From assembly GCA_026004735.1 (NCBI GenBank), contig BPJS01000001.1, positions 992,001 to 1,056,000 on the forward strand: DNA of 64,000 bases, read 5' to 3'. Source of the stretch: Isosphaeraceae bacterium. Lineage in GTDB: Bacteria; Planctomycetota; Planctomycetia; Isosphaerales; Isosphaeraceae. Below are positions 44,585 through 52,641 of the stretch, piece by piece (positions within the stretch are counted from its first letter, which is position 1; every line of letters starts with the position of its first letter). A model generated the notes under the pieces. The model made no database searches and was not told the origin of the DNA. It saw nothing but the letters and a program-made list of their open reading frames with translations. The position numbers were made by a program, and so were the translations under genes.

Positions 44585-45031
44585 ATGCGTGCCGCGCCGT
44601 ACTTGGCGATCCTTCTCATCGCCGAACTCTTCACCGCCCCCGCGCTCGCCGGCCCCGGCCAGCGTCGATCCCCCCGCCCGCCCCAATCCGCGACGCCCCC
44701 GCCTCGGGTGCGCCCCACGCCCGCGACGCCCGGAACCGTTCCCGGCTTCAATCCCGGCATCGCCGCCTATACCCGCTCCCGCCCCGCGTCCGTTGGGCAA
44801 CGCCCCCAGCCCAACGCCCCACGCCCGGTCGACCCCACGGCCCAAATCGCCACCCAGACCAACTTCAGAACCCGCCGCAAGCCCGACGGCCAGGCGAGTG
44901 CCGCACCACCCAGAACCCTAAAACGCCCCTCGATCAGCGGACCCGACGACAAGATGAAGTCATTCAAGCCCAAGCCCCGCTCCACCACCCAGCAGAAAGC
45001 CAACTCAACCATCATCCCGCCACGCCGCTGA
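44585..45031 (+). CDS. Exported Pro/Arg-rich low-complexity protein
   Basis: 148 residues. A clear signal peptide (YLAILLIAELFTAPALA) precedes a mature part dominated by Pro, Arg, Ala, Ser and Thr, with no domain. It has a GAGAGGTTG stretch before the ATG at a usable distance, which supports translation. It is separated by 138 bp from the RraA-like gene and convergent with the second DUF1501 gene. A structural or wall-associated role is possible. Being low-complexity, it could also be a poorly conserved lineage-specific gene. Confidence 0.5.
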   Translation: MRAAPYLAILLIAELFTAPALAGPGQRRSPRPPQSATPPPRVRPTPATPGTVPGFNPGIAAYTRSRPASVGQRPQPNAPRPVDPTAQIATQTNFRTRRKPDGQASAAPPRTLKRPSISGPDDKMKSFKPKPRSTTQQKANSTIIPPRR

Positions 45032-45230
45032 TGTGACCTAACTCCCACACTCCGCACGACCCAACCATCAACTTGAGGGCGCCATCGCCAACGGTCCGAG
45101 ACCTGCTTCTTCCTGCCCGGGATCCACTTCCGACCGTCGCCGCGGCGGCGTGGCCTCGGCCCCGCCTAGCCCGCTTCTCGCCCAACCTGTCACGCGGACC
45201 TGATCGGCTCCGGTTCGGCCGCGGCCCTGG

Positions 45231-46697
45231 TCAGGCAAGCAGCTCCCGGCGAACCCGGCCATCGCCTTCGACGCCGATCAGCCGTTGCTCCAACCCCTGA
45301 TACGAGTACGTCAATCGCTCGGGATCCAGTCCCAACAAGTACAGAATCGTCGCCTGAAGGTCGTGGATCGTGACCGGTGCGTCCACGATCGTGTAGCCCA
45401 GCTCGTCGGTCGCACCCAAACTGGCCCCCGCGCGCCATCCGCCGCCCGCCACCCAGATCGTGAAACAATGCGGATGGTGATCCCGACCCAAATAGGTCGA
45501 TCCGCCCCGAGCCTCGTTCATCGAGGTTCGGCCGAACTCGCCTCCCCAGATCACCATCGTCTCATCCAGCAGCCCCCGCGCCTTGAGGTCCGCGATCAGC
45601 GCTGCGATCGGCTGGTCGATCTCCCGGCACTTTTTGGGCAGATGTTGGACGATATCGTCGCCAGCACCCGTGCCGTGGCAGTCCCAGCCCCAGTCGAAGA
45701 GTTGCACGTAGCGTACACCCCGCTCCACCAGCCGCCGCGCAAGCAAGCAGTTATTCGCGAACGACGGCTTTCCAGGCGTCGCTCCGTACGCTGCCCGGAC
45801 CTGCTCCGGCTCCCGGCCGATGTCCATCACCTCCGGAACCGCCATCTGCATCCGGAACGCCAGCTCATACTGATTGATCCGCGTCAGCGTCTCGGGATCG
45901 CCAAACAGCTCCAGCTCATACTCGTTGAGGGTTCGCAGCGCATCAAGCGTCCGCCGCCGCGCCGCGCGGTCCATCCCCTTCGGATTGCCCACGTAGAGAA
46001 TCGGATCGCCCACGGTCCGGCACTGAACCCCCTGATACACCGTGGGCAGAAATCCCGTCGACCAAAGCGCCTTGCCACCCGTCGGATCGGTCCCACCCGA
46101 AATCAACACCACAAAGCCCGGCAGATTGTCGTTCTCCGACCCCAGACCATACGTGATCCACGAACCCATCGACGCCCCACCGCTTCGCGGCGTCCCCGTA
46201 AACAGATACAGCTCAGCCGGCGCATGGTTGAATTGATCGGTGTGCATCGATCGCACCACCGTCACGTGATCGGCGATCGTCTCAAATCGTGGCAGCAGTT
46301 CGCTGACCCACTGCCCGCTCTGGCCCACCTGGCGAAACCGATACGGCGAGCCGAGCAGCTTCGGATGCCCCTTGATAAACGCAAACCGCTGGTTTTTCAG
46401 CATCGACTCGGGACACGGCTGCATATGGTGCTTGACCAGTTCCGGCTTGTAGTCGAACAAATCCTGTTGGGGCGGTCCGCCTGACATATGAAGATAAATC
46501 ACATGCCTGGCCCGCGCCGGAAAGTGCCCAGGCCGGGATGCCAGCGGCCGGTTCGGGTCGATCGCCCGCCGCGGATCCTCCCCCACCGCGACCCGCCCGC
46601 TGAGCTGCCCCAGCGCCAACGCCCCCAGACCCAACGGACCCGACGCCAGAAACTGCCGGCGGGTCCAGACCCGCGCCTGCTCGTAGCGAATGTCCAT
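45231..46697 (-). CDS. DUF1501 protein, copy 2
   Basis: 488 residues. TRRQFLASGPLGLGALALGQ gives a Tat-like signal. It shares with the copy at 37567 the whole set of family blocks: [80 protein letters not shown] with the GRDHHPHCF block, and LLGLDPERLTYSYQG. A DUF1549/DUF1553 gene ends 17 bp upstream, so the pair is co-transcribed. The start at 46697 is used instead of 46709, since the four extra residues are Gly-rich. Convergent with the Pro/Arg-rich gene. Confidence 0.93.
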   Translation of the reverse strand: MDIRYEQARVWTRRQFLASGPLGLGALALGQLSGRVAVGEDPRRAIDPNRPLASRPGHFPARARHVIYLHMSGGPPQQDLFDYKPELVKHHMQPCPESMLKNQRFAFIKGHPKLLGSPYRFRQVGQSGQWVSELLPRFETIADHVTVVRSMHTDQFNHAPAELYLFTGTPRSGGASMGSWITYGLGSENDNLPGFVVLISGGTDPTGGKALWSTGFLPTVYQGVQCRTVGDPILYVGNPKGMDRAARRRTLDALRTLNEYELELFGDPETLTRINQYELAFRMQMAVPEVMDIGREPEQVRAAYGATPGKPSFANNCLLARRLVERGVRYVQLFDWGWDCHGTGAGDDIVQHLPKKCREIDQPIAALIADLKARGLLDETMVIWGGEFGRTSMNEARGGSTYLGRDHHPHCFTIWVAGGGWRAGASLGATDELGYTIVDAPVTIHDLQATILYLLGLDPERLTYSYQGLEQRLIGVEGDGRVRRELLA

Positions 46698-46714
46698 CCC
46701 ACCCCCCATCTGGT

Positions 46715-49700
46715 TCAGTTCCGCGTCAGGACCCCGTCCAGGTTGAGCAGCACGTTGGCCACGCTGGTCCAGGCCGCCATCTCGGCCGGATCGGCACCGG
46801 CCGGCAGCGGCCCAATCGGATCGGTCGCCAGCGCGTGGGCAGCCGCCGGTTCTTGCTGGTAATGCGCTCGCTCCGTCTCGTACAAACGCCCCAAGGCTTC
46901 CACCTGAGCCGTGGCGGGCTCCCGCGCCAGACAGAGCCGAAGCCCATACCGAATCCGCTCCTCGAGCGTCTTCCCGCCCTCGGCGACGATTCGTCGCCCC
47001 AGCGCCTGCGCCGCCTCGACATAGACCGGATCGTTCAACGTCACAAACGCCTGCAGCGGCGTATTCGACCGCATCCGCCGCACGCTACAAATTTCCCGGC
47101 TCGGCGCGTCAAACGCCGCCATCGACGGATACGGCACCGTCCGCCGCCAGAACGTATACAACCCACGCCGATGCCGCTCGCTGCCCGGACTTGTCGCCCA
47201 GGTCCGCTCGCCGTTGAACGCGGCTTGCCACAGCCCCTCCGGCTGCGGCGGAAAGACCGATGGTCCGCCGATCTTACGGCTCAACAACCCCGCAAGCGCC
47301 AACGCCTGATCGCGAACCTGCTCCGCCTCCAGCCGCAGCCGCGGCGCTCGCCCTAGCAGCCGATTCCTCGGGTCCCGCTCCTGGTGTTCCGGCCTCACGC
47401 GCGACGATTGCCGGTACGTCCGACTTGTCACAATCAACCGCACCAGCCCCTTCATGTCCCAACCACTCTCACGCAGCCGCACCGCCAGCCAGTCGAGCAG
47501 TTCGGGATGACTCGGCCGGTCTCCCTGCGTCCCAAAGTCCTCCTCGGTCTCGACCAGCCCCGCTCCGAACAGTTGCGCCCAGGTCCGGTTCGCTGCCACC
47601 CGCGCCGTCAGCGGATTGCGATCGTCAACCAGCCAGAGCGCCAAGCCCAGCCGATTGGCCGGCGCAGCCTCTGGCAGCCCGCCCAGCGCCGCCGGCACTC
47701 CCGGCTCAACCTCCGGGCCTGGGTCGAGAAAATTCCCCTTCTTGAGCAGCCGCGTCACTCGCCGCTTCTCCGGCGGCAATTCCTCCATCACCGGCAAGGT
47801 CGGGTCCGGCGGTAGGCTCTTCTCAAGCGCCGCAATCTGATCCCGAATCGGTTGCAGCAGCGGTGCCACTGATCGGTAATACGCCGCCAACCGCTCCCGC
47901 GCCGCCTCCGTCCGCTCGGTCTCCGGCGTATCCACGATGCTCAAGACATCCAGCGGCAACCCCGCCCGCTTGGCGACGCGCTCATCCTCTGTCACCGAGA
48001 TCCGGAACCGCCCCAGTGTGTAGCCCGCCTCCTTGTACTTCTGATACACCCGAACGATCAGCCGCGAGGGGGTCGTCACCACCACCGGATCACCCGCCAG
48101 CAGGATCAACTCATGCGGCTCAGTCACCCGCGGCCCGACTGCCCAGCCCCCTTCCTGGCTCGGCGACTTCCTCAGGACCGCCTCGGCCGCGAACCGATCC
48201 TGGCTGTAATCGGCCACGGCACGCGCAAAGCGAATCGGACGCCGCCCCGAGGGCGACACCACCAGACTCGGCCGGGGGACTTCCGCCAGCTCCGCCGACC
48301 AGACGACCGCCCCCGCCTCATCGATCAATTCCACCCGCGCTCCGGCTAACCGTTCCTCCAACCCCCCGTCGGTCCGGTTCCAGATCACGATCCGATCGAC
48401 GGCCACCGCCTCCGGGAGCCGCACCTGCCACCATGGGTCGGCCTCCACCTCGGTATGCGTCGTGCTGCGCGCTTCAAAATAGTGCCCGTTGGTGTTGCCA
48501 TCGATCGCACGTCGCGCCTCGCCTCCGTACGCCGTAGACGACTGCGACGCCTCACCCCCCAACGCCACATTACGCCCCCCGCACTCCACCTCGACCTCCG
48601 CCACCGAGAGCATCCGCTCCGCGCCCGGCAGAATCAGCCGCACCGTCCGCGCCACCGGCACACCCGCCACCGCCTCCGGTTCGACCTCGACCCCCACACG
48701 CGACACCACAAAATTGCCGTCCCCGGCCCGGCCGGCTCCCCCAGCCGGCAGCGCCTGATCCGGTAGCGTCTCGATCCGCACCGCCCGCCAGCTTCCGGAG
48801 GGCAGGGGGGTTGTGAGCGTGTAAACATCCTGCGCTGCCGGCTCGCCTGTCGCCTCGATCCGACCCTCGGCGTCGATCCGGAAGCCCGTCCCCGCCTCGC
48901 TCTCCCACCGCTCCGGCACCAGCACCCGCCAGGCCACCGGCTCGCCCAGTTCCGCCTCCCAGGCCACCTGCGCCGCGGCCAGCTCCGGAGTGGATTCGTC
49001 CAATCTTGTCCGCAATTCAGCGATCTGAGCCTCGACCCGTGCGCGCTCGGCTCGTTGCAACGGCGTCGGCGCCGCCATCACCGGCCGCTCGTCCGGCTGA
49101 TCGTGATCGGCCGTCTGGTTGAAGATCGCAAACAGCCGGTAATACTCCTCGTTCGAAATCGGATCATATTTATGACTGTGGCACTTCGCGCAACCAATCG
49201 TCAGTCCCAGAAAAACCTGGCCGGTCGTGTCCACCCGATCCTTGACCGCCGCCACCCGAAATTCCTCGTCATCGGTTCCCCCCTCCGTATTGGTCATCGT
49301 GTTCCGGTGAAAGGCCGTCGCCATCCGCTGTTCGAGCGTCGCCTCGGGCCGCAGGTCGCCGGCGATCTGATCGATCACAAAGGCGTCATACGGAAGATTT
49401 GCGTTCAGCGCGTCGATCACCCAATCCCGATACCGCCACATATTGGGCCGCAGCGGATCCGACCCATATCCCGCGCTGTCGGCATAGCGCGCCAGATCCA
49501 GCCAGAGCCGTGCCCACCGCTCCCCATACGCCGGATCGGCCAGATATCGATCCACCAGCCGTTCGTACGCGTCCGGCCGGTCGTCCGCCAGAAATACTGC
49601 AATCTCGCCCGGTTCGGGTGGCAGACCACGCAGATCCAAGCTGAGCCGGCGGATCAAAGTCCCCCGATCGGCCATCGGATTCGGCGTCAGCCCCGCCGCA

Positions 49701-50158
49701 TCCAACCGCGCCCTCACAAATCGGTCAATCGGATGCCCGGCCCATTCCAGATCCGACACCGCTGGCGGCTCAACCTTCACCGGTGGCACAAACGCCCAGT
49801 GCTCCGCGTAGGGGGCTCCAGACGCAATCCAGCGGGTCAAGGCCGCCACCTCCTCCGGCTCCAGCGGGGGCCCCGCCTCCGGCGGCGGCATCCGCACCGT
49901 CGGATCCTCCTCCGTCACCCGAAAAATCAAATCGCTCGCCTCCGGGTCCCCCGGAACCACGGCCACCGCCCCGCTGCGCAGCCGGCTCGTTGCCCCCTCC
50001 CTGCGATCGAGCCGCAGACCGGCCTTCCGACTTGCCTCATCAAAACCATGGCAGGCCCAACACCGCCGGGCCAGAATCGCCTGGGCACGACGCGCCTCGT
50101 CCACCGGCCCATCATCCGCCGCGGTGGCCAGCGCGGCCAATAAGACTGGGAGCAACAC
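46715..50158 (-). CDS. PSCyt1/DUF1549/DUF1553 protein with discoidin-like insert, copy 2
   Basis: 1147 residues, GTG start with GGAAG about 8 nt upstream. Signal peptide-like start (LLPVLLAALATAA), PSCyt1 with CWACH at 33-37, DUF1549 with CAKCH at 323-327 and the HKYDPI segment, an F5/8-type (discoidin-like) insert at about 507-624 (ALGGEASQSSTAYGGEARRA, IDGNTNGHYFEA, WWQVRLPEAVAVDRIVIWNR), and DUF1553 near the end (NRLGLALWLVDDRNPLTARV, SNTPLQAFVTLNDPVYVEAA). The discoidin-like module probably binds a glycan and is longer than in copy 1. Pairs with the DUF1501 gene 17 bp downstream. Confidence 0.92.
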   Translation of the reverse strand: MLLPVLLAALATAADDGPVDEARRAQAILARRCWACHGFDEASRKAGLRLDRREGATSRLRSGAVAVVPGDPEASDLIFRVTEEDPTVRMPPPEAGPPLEPEEVAALTRWIASGAPYAEHWAFVPPVKVEPPAVSDLEWAGHPIDRFVRARLDAAGLTPNPMADRGTLIRRLSLDLRGLPPEPGEIAVFLADDRPDAYERLVDRYLADPAYGERWARLWLDLARYADSAGYGSDPLRPNMWRYRDWVIDALNANLPYDAFVIDQIAGDLRPEATLEQRMATAFHRNTMTNTEGGTDDEEFRVAAVKDRVDTTGQVFLGLTIGCAKCHSHKYDPISNEEYYRLFAIFNQTADHDQPDERPVMAAPTPLQRAERARVEAQIAELRTRLDESTPELAAAQVAWEAELGEPVAWRVLVPERWESEAGTGFRIDAEGRIEATGEPAAQDVYTLTTPLPSGSWRAVRIETLPDQALPAGGAGRAGDGNFVVSRVGVEVEPEAVAGVPVARTVRLILPGAERMLSVAEVEVECGGRNVALGGEASQSSTAYGGEARRAIDGNTNGHYFEARSTTHTEVEADPWWQVRLPEAVAVDRIVIWNRTDGGLEERLAGARVELIDEAGAVVWSAELAEVPRPSLVVSPSGRRPIRFARAVADYSQDRFAAEAVLRKSPSQEGGWAVGPRVTEPHELILLAGDPVVVTTPSRLIVRVYQKYKEAGYTLGRFRISVTEDERVAKRAGLPLDVLSIVDTPETERTEAARERLAAYYRSVAPLLQPIRDQIAALEKSLPPDPTLPVMEELPPEKRRVTRLLKKGNFLDPGPEVEPGVPAALGGLPEAAPANRLGLALWLVDDRNPLTARVAANRTWAQLFGAGLVETEEDFGTQGDRPSHPELLDWLAVRLRESGWDMKGLVRLIVTSRTYRQSSRVRPEHQERDPRNRLLGRAPRLRLEAEQVRDQALALAGLLSRKIGGPSVFPPQPEGLWQAAFNGERTWATSPGSERHRRGLYTFWRRTVPYPSMAAFDAPSREICSVRRMRSNTPLQAFVTLNDPVYVEAAQALGRRIVAEGGKTLEERIRYGLRLCLAREPATAQVEALGRLYETERAHYQQEPAAAHALATDPIGPLPAGADPAEMAAWTSVANVLLNLDGVLTRN

Positions 50159-50220
50159 GAGAGGATCTTCCAGGGAGGGACGCCAGGCTCGGCGTAATGC
50201 AGGAGGGAGTCACCGGCAGG

Positions 50221-50245
50221 AGTGGCTTGCGACAGCCGCTTTTTT
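50221..50245 (+). terminator. Terminator-like hairpin with T6, plus strand
   Basis: AGTGGCT and AGCCGCT form a 7-bp stem with one G-T pair and a 6-nt loop, followed by TTTTTT. It would stop plus-strand transcription, yet no plus-strand gene precedes it. It lies in the 269-bp gap (50159-50427) before the second PSCyt1 gene, which otherwise holds nothing recognisable. Confidence 0.35.
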
Positions 50246-50427
50246 CATGCTACCGATCGCTCTGTTCAAGTCCATAGCCTGTGTTCGACCCGACCACCTC
50301 CGCTGTTTTCGGCATCAACCGGCAAACCCGACTCCACCTCGCCCCCTTAACCCGACCCATGCGCCCCCGATCCCGAGAAGGACCCCGTTCCCTGGTCGCG
50401 CAACCGCGCCCCGTCTGACCTCCTCTT

Positions 50428-51276
50428 TCACTCCAATTCCGGGATCAGCCCCCCATCCCGTCGGTTGAGCTGGCTCTGCAGGATCTCCGGCCGGGTCGTG
50501 GCGGTCATAAACCGCACATGGCCATCGCCAAAGGCGAAATGGGCACCGCCGGCGTGCTTGCTCGCGAATCCCCCCACCGGATCGGCCAGTTTGGCGACCG
50601 CAGCCGGTTGGGCCCCGTTGATCGGTGTCCCTCCATTCCGCAACGTCGCCCGCGTGCCCGATGCCCAGCCCAGGTCGCCCAATTCCCGAAGCTTCTCGCC
50701 GATCATCATCGTGTTCGATGAGCCGTCCTCGATGTCTTCGGTTCTCACCAGACTGTTCAAAAACAGCAGGCCCGTGTTGGTCACGTCGATGGCGGCCTCG
50801 GTGTGGTGGTGATTTCCGGCATAGTTGGTCAGCCCAAATCCATCGATGGTTCTCGGTCCGCCATCGGCCGGGCAGAGTAAGGTACGCATCGTGGTCCGTC
50901 GCGCCGTGTCGTTGCCGACTGCATAGACGCTTAGACTGAAATTGAGATTGTTGTACAGGATCGTCTGCTCCATGAACGGCAGGATCTGCGTTATCCACGA
51001 CGCATGGTATCCAACCGGACTGTTCGCGATCGGTCCGGTCGGATTGATCGACCCGGCCGGTAGACTTTCGAAGGCGTTCTCATAGTTGAGAATTGCCAGG
51101 CTGGTTTGCATCAGGTTGTTCAGGCATTCGACCCGCCGCGCTGCACTACGGGCGGCCTGCACGGCCGGCAACAGCAGGCCGATCAAGACACCGATGATCG
51201 CCATCACCACCAACAGCTCGATCAACGTGAAGCCGCCGCCACGGCAACGGCCTCGGCCTGCCTCTGGTTTCCTCAC
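50428..51276 (-). CDS. DUF1559 pilin-like protein of the pseudopilus operon
   Basis: 282 residues, GTG start overlapping the upstream gene (GTGA). Type IV pilin N-terminus GGG/FTLIELLVVMAIIGVLIGLL with Glu at the fifth position after the predicted prepilin peptidase site, followed by the long N-terminal helix. The C-terminal part has the DUF1559 ending, HAGGAHFAFGDGHVRFM (H-x9-DG). Such proteins are abundant in planctomycetes and are candidates for major pseudopilins. It is the last gene of the operon. Exported and anchored by the N-terminal helix until processing. Confidence 0.92.
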   Translation of the reverse strand: MRKPEAGRGRCRGGGFTLIELLVVMAIIGVLIGLLLPAVQAARSAARRVECLNNLMQTSLAILNYENAFESLPAGSINPTGPIANSPVGYHASWITQILPFMEQTILYNNLNFSLSVYAVGNDTARRTTMRTLLCPADGGPRTIDGFGLTNYAGNHHHTEAAIDVTNTGLLFLNSLVRTEDIEDGSSNTMMIGEKLRELGDLGWASGTRATLRNGGTPINGAQPAAVAKLADPVGGFASKHAGGAHFAFGDGHVRFMTATTRPEILQSQLNRRDGGLIPELE

Positions 51277-51710
51277 GGCTGGTCTCCCTGGTTTCGGGTC
51301 AAACGGCTCGTCAGATCCAGCTCAAACTCTCCGCTCATCCGCGTCCGTCGTGCGGTGTCCGCTGCAAGCGTCGCCACCACGCGCGCTCGACGACTCCCTG
51401 GATCGTTCGGCACTGTCTCGACGGCGATAACCACCTCGGCCCGATCCGGCCGCCCCAGCCGCCCAGCATCGAGCCTCCAGGTCTCGCCTCGGTAGTCGGG
51501 ATCCTGCCGCAGTCGGATCGCCGCTCGCTCCGCGCCGGCTTGCACCAACCAGGTCGCCTGAAGCCGCCGTTGATCGGCCTCCAAACCGCGGCGTTCCCGG
51601 CCAACGATGCCCGCCAACGCCCCCGCGTACAGGATCAGCACGCCAACGACCGCCACCGCCACGATGAGCGCCACGCCCCGCCGCGTCGATCGGATCGGCC
51701 GCATCCTCAT
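51273..51710 (-). CDS. Minor pilin, GspK/PilX-like, without Glu5
   Basis: 145 residues. N-terminal motif RRG/VALIVAVAVVGVLILYAGAL has the prepilin cleavage Gly but lacks the Glu at position 5, as in GspK-type tip pilins. The rest has short helical and beta parts (LEADQRRLQATWLVQAGAER, YRGETWRLDAGRLG). GspK proteins are usually about 300 residues, so this one is short and closer in size to PilX. Coupled to both neighbours by 4-bp overlaps (GTGA and ATGA). Role: probably part of the pseudopilus tip complex. Confidence 0.75.
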   Translation of the reverse strand: MRMRPIRSTRRGVALIVAVAVVGVLILYAGALAGIVGRERRGLEADQRRLQATWLVQAGAERAAIRLRQDPDYRGETWRLDAGRLGRPDRAEVVIAVETVPNDPGSRRARVVATLAADTARRTRMSGEFELDLTSRLTRNQGDQP

Positions 51711-52213
51711 AGCTCCTCCTCCCGAGTCGCAAATCGCCGATCCGCGCCGCGGATCGCCGTGATTTCAAGCGGATCGCCAGCCCGCGTTCGTGTCGCAGCC
51801 ATGCGACGATCGAGTCGCATCCGCATCGTCCGCCCATCGACCCTCACCGTCAGCCCGCGCGCCGGCACCCGATACCGCTCCACCCGCTCCGCTCCGCCCC
51901 CGACTTGTTCGACCCGCTCGGCGATCCCCGACCTGATCCGATACGTCACCGTACGGCCCGCCCCCAAATCCAGGCCGATCGCTTCGCCTTCGGCCGGCGA
52001 TTTCAGAATGCCCACCGCTTGCCGCACGTCCCGTCGAAATGCCCGCGCCAGCCGCGCGGTTGCCGCCCGCGCCTCGGCCCGCTCCCTCGCCACTGCTTCC
52101 AGCCGAAAGAGCGTGTTCAGAAGTGTCATCCCCATCGTCAGCACCGCGCTGAGCAGCAGCATCGCCACCAGCATTTCGATCAACGACGCTCCCCGGCGGC
52201 TTCTCCTTCTCAT
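51707..52213 (-). CDS. Minor pilin, GspJ/PilW-like
   Basis: 168 residues. RRG/ASLIEMLVAMLLLSAVLTMGMTL is a type IV pilin N-terminus with Glu at position 5. A charged helix follows (FRLEAVARERAEARAATARL), then a beta-rich C-terminal half with Arg-rich strands. The ATG at 52213 overlaps the upstream stop (ATGA), and the next gene overlaps its own stop. An in-frame ATG at 52315 would add a Gly-rich shadow-like tail and is rejected. Likely a tip-complex pilin together with the I- and K-type genes. Confidence 0.8.
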   Translation of the reverse strand: MRRRSRRGASLIEMLVAMLLLSAVLTMGMTLLNTLFRLEAVARERAEARAATARLARAFRRDVRQAVGILKSPAEGEAIGLDLGAGRTVTYRIRSGIAERVEQVGGGAERVERYRVPARGLTVRVDGRTMRMRLDRRMAATRTRAGDPLEITAIRGADRRFATREEEL

Positions 52214-52641
52214 GGCCGGCTCCCCGCTGCCCCAGCGCACCAAGTCACAACCTCTAGCGACTCCGCCACGCCTCCCGGGTTCAGCCAGCTCAGCGTCAGC
52301 CGCAACGCCAGCCATCGCGGCCCTCCCCCGACGGCCTCCCCATCGAGCGGCTCCTCGGAAACCACCAGCCGCGCCCTCATCGGCGTACCAGGCCGACCAT
52401 CCGCCTGCTCGATCTCAATCTCCCGATCCCCAACTGACAGTGTCTCGCGATCGGCCGTCAGCCTCTCCAGGAGATTGGCCGCGATCACCCCCGCACGTTC
52501 CCGGCCATCGAGCAGTTCCCGCTGCCGTGCCAGGATCGCCACCAACCCAGCCAACCCGGCGACCGCCAGCGTCAGCACCACGCAGCCCACAGCCGCTTCC
52601 AACAGCAAGGCCCCGCGCCTCAGGCTCCCCCGCTGGCTCAT
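52210..52641 (-). CDS. Minor pilin, GspI/PilV-like
   Basis: 143 residues. RRG/ALLLEAAVGCVVLTLAVAGLAGL has the prepilin cleavage site and Glu at position 5. Then VAILARQRELLDGRERAGVI forms the helix end, followed by a beta-rich part (SVGDREIEIEQADG, MRARLVVSEEPLDGEAVG). ATG at 52641 overlaps the stop of the GspF-like gene by one base (TGATG). With the J- and K-type genes it makes the usual I-J-K set of type II secretion/pilus tip proteins. Confidence 0.8.
   Translation of the reverse strand: MSQRGSLRRGALLLEAAVGCVVLTLAVAGLAGLVAILARQRELLDGRERAGVIAANLLERLTADRETLSVGDREIEIEQADGRPGTPMRARLVVSEEPLDGEAVGGGPRWLALRLTLSWLNPGGVAESLEVVTWCAGAAGSRP

Noticed and set aside
50221-50245. Terminator as evidence of a plus-strand transcript
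   Set aside because: No plus-strand gene or RNA precedes it, so it was kept only as a low-confidence hairpin and not as a new gene.
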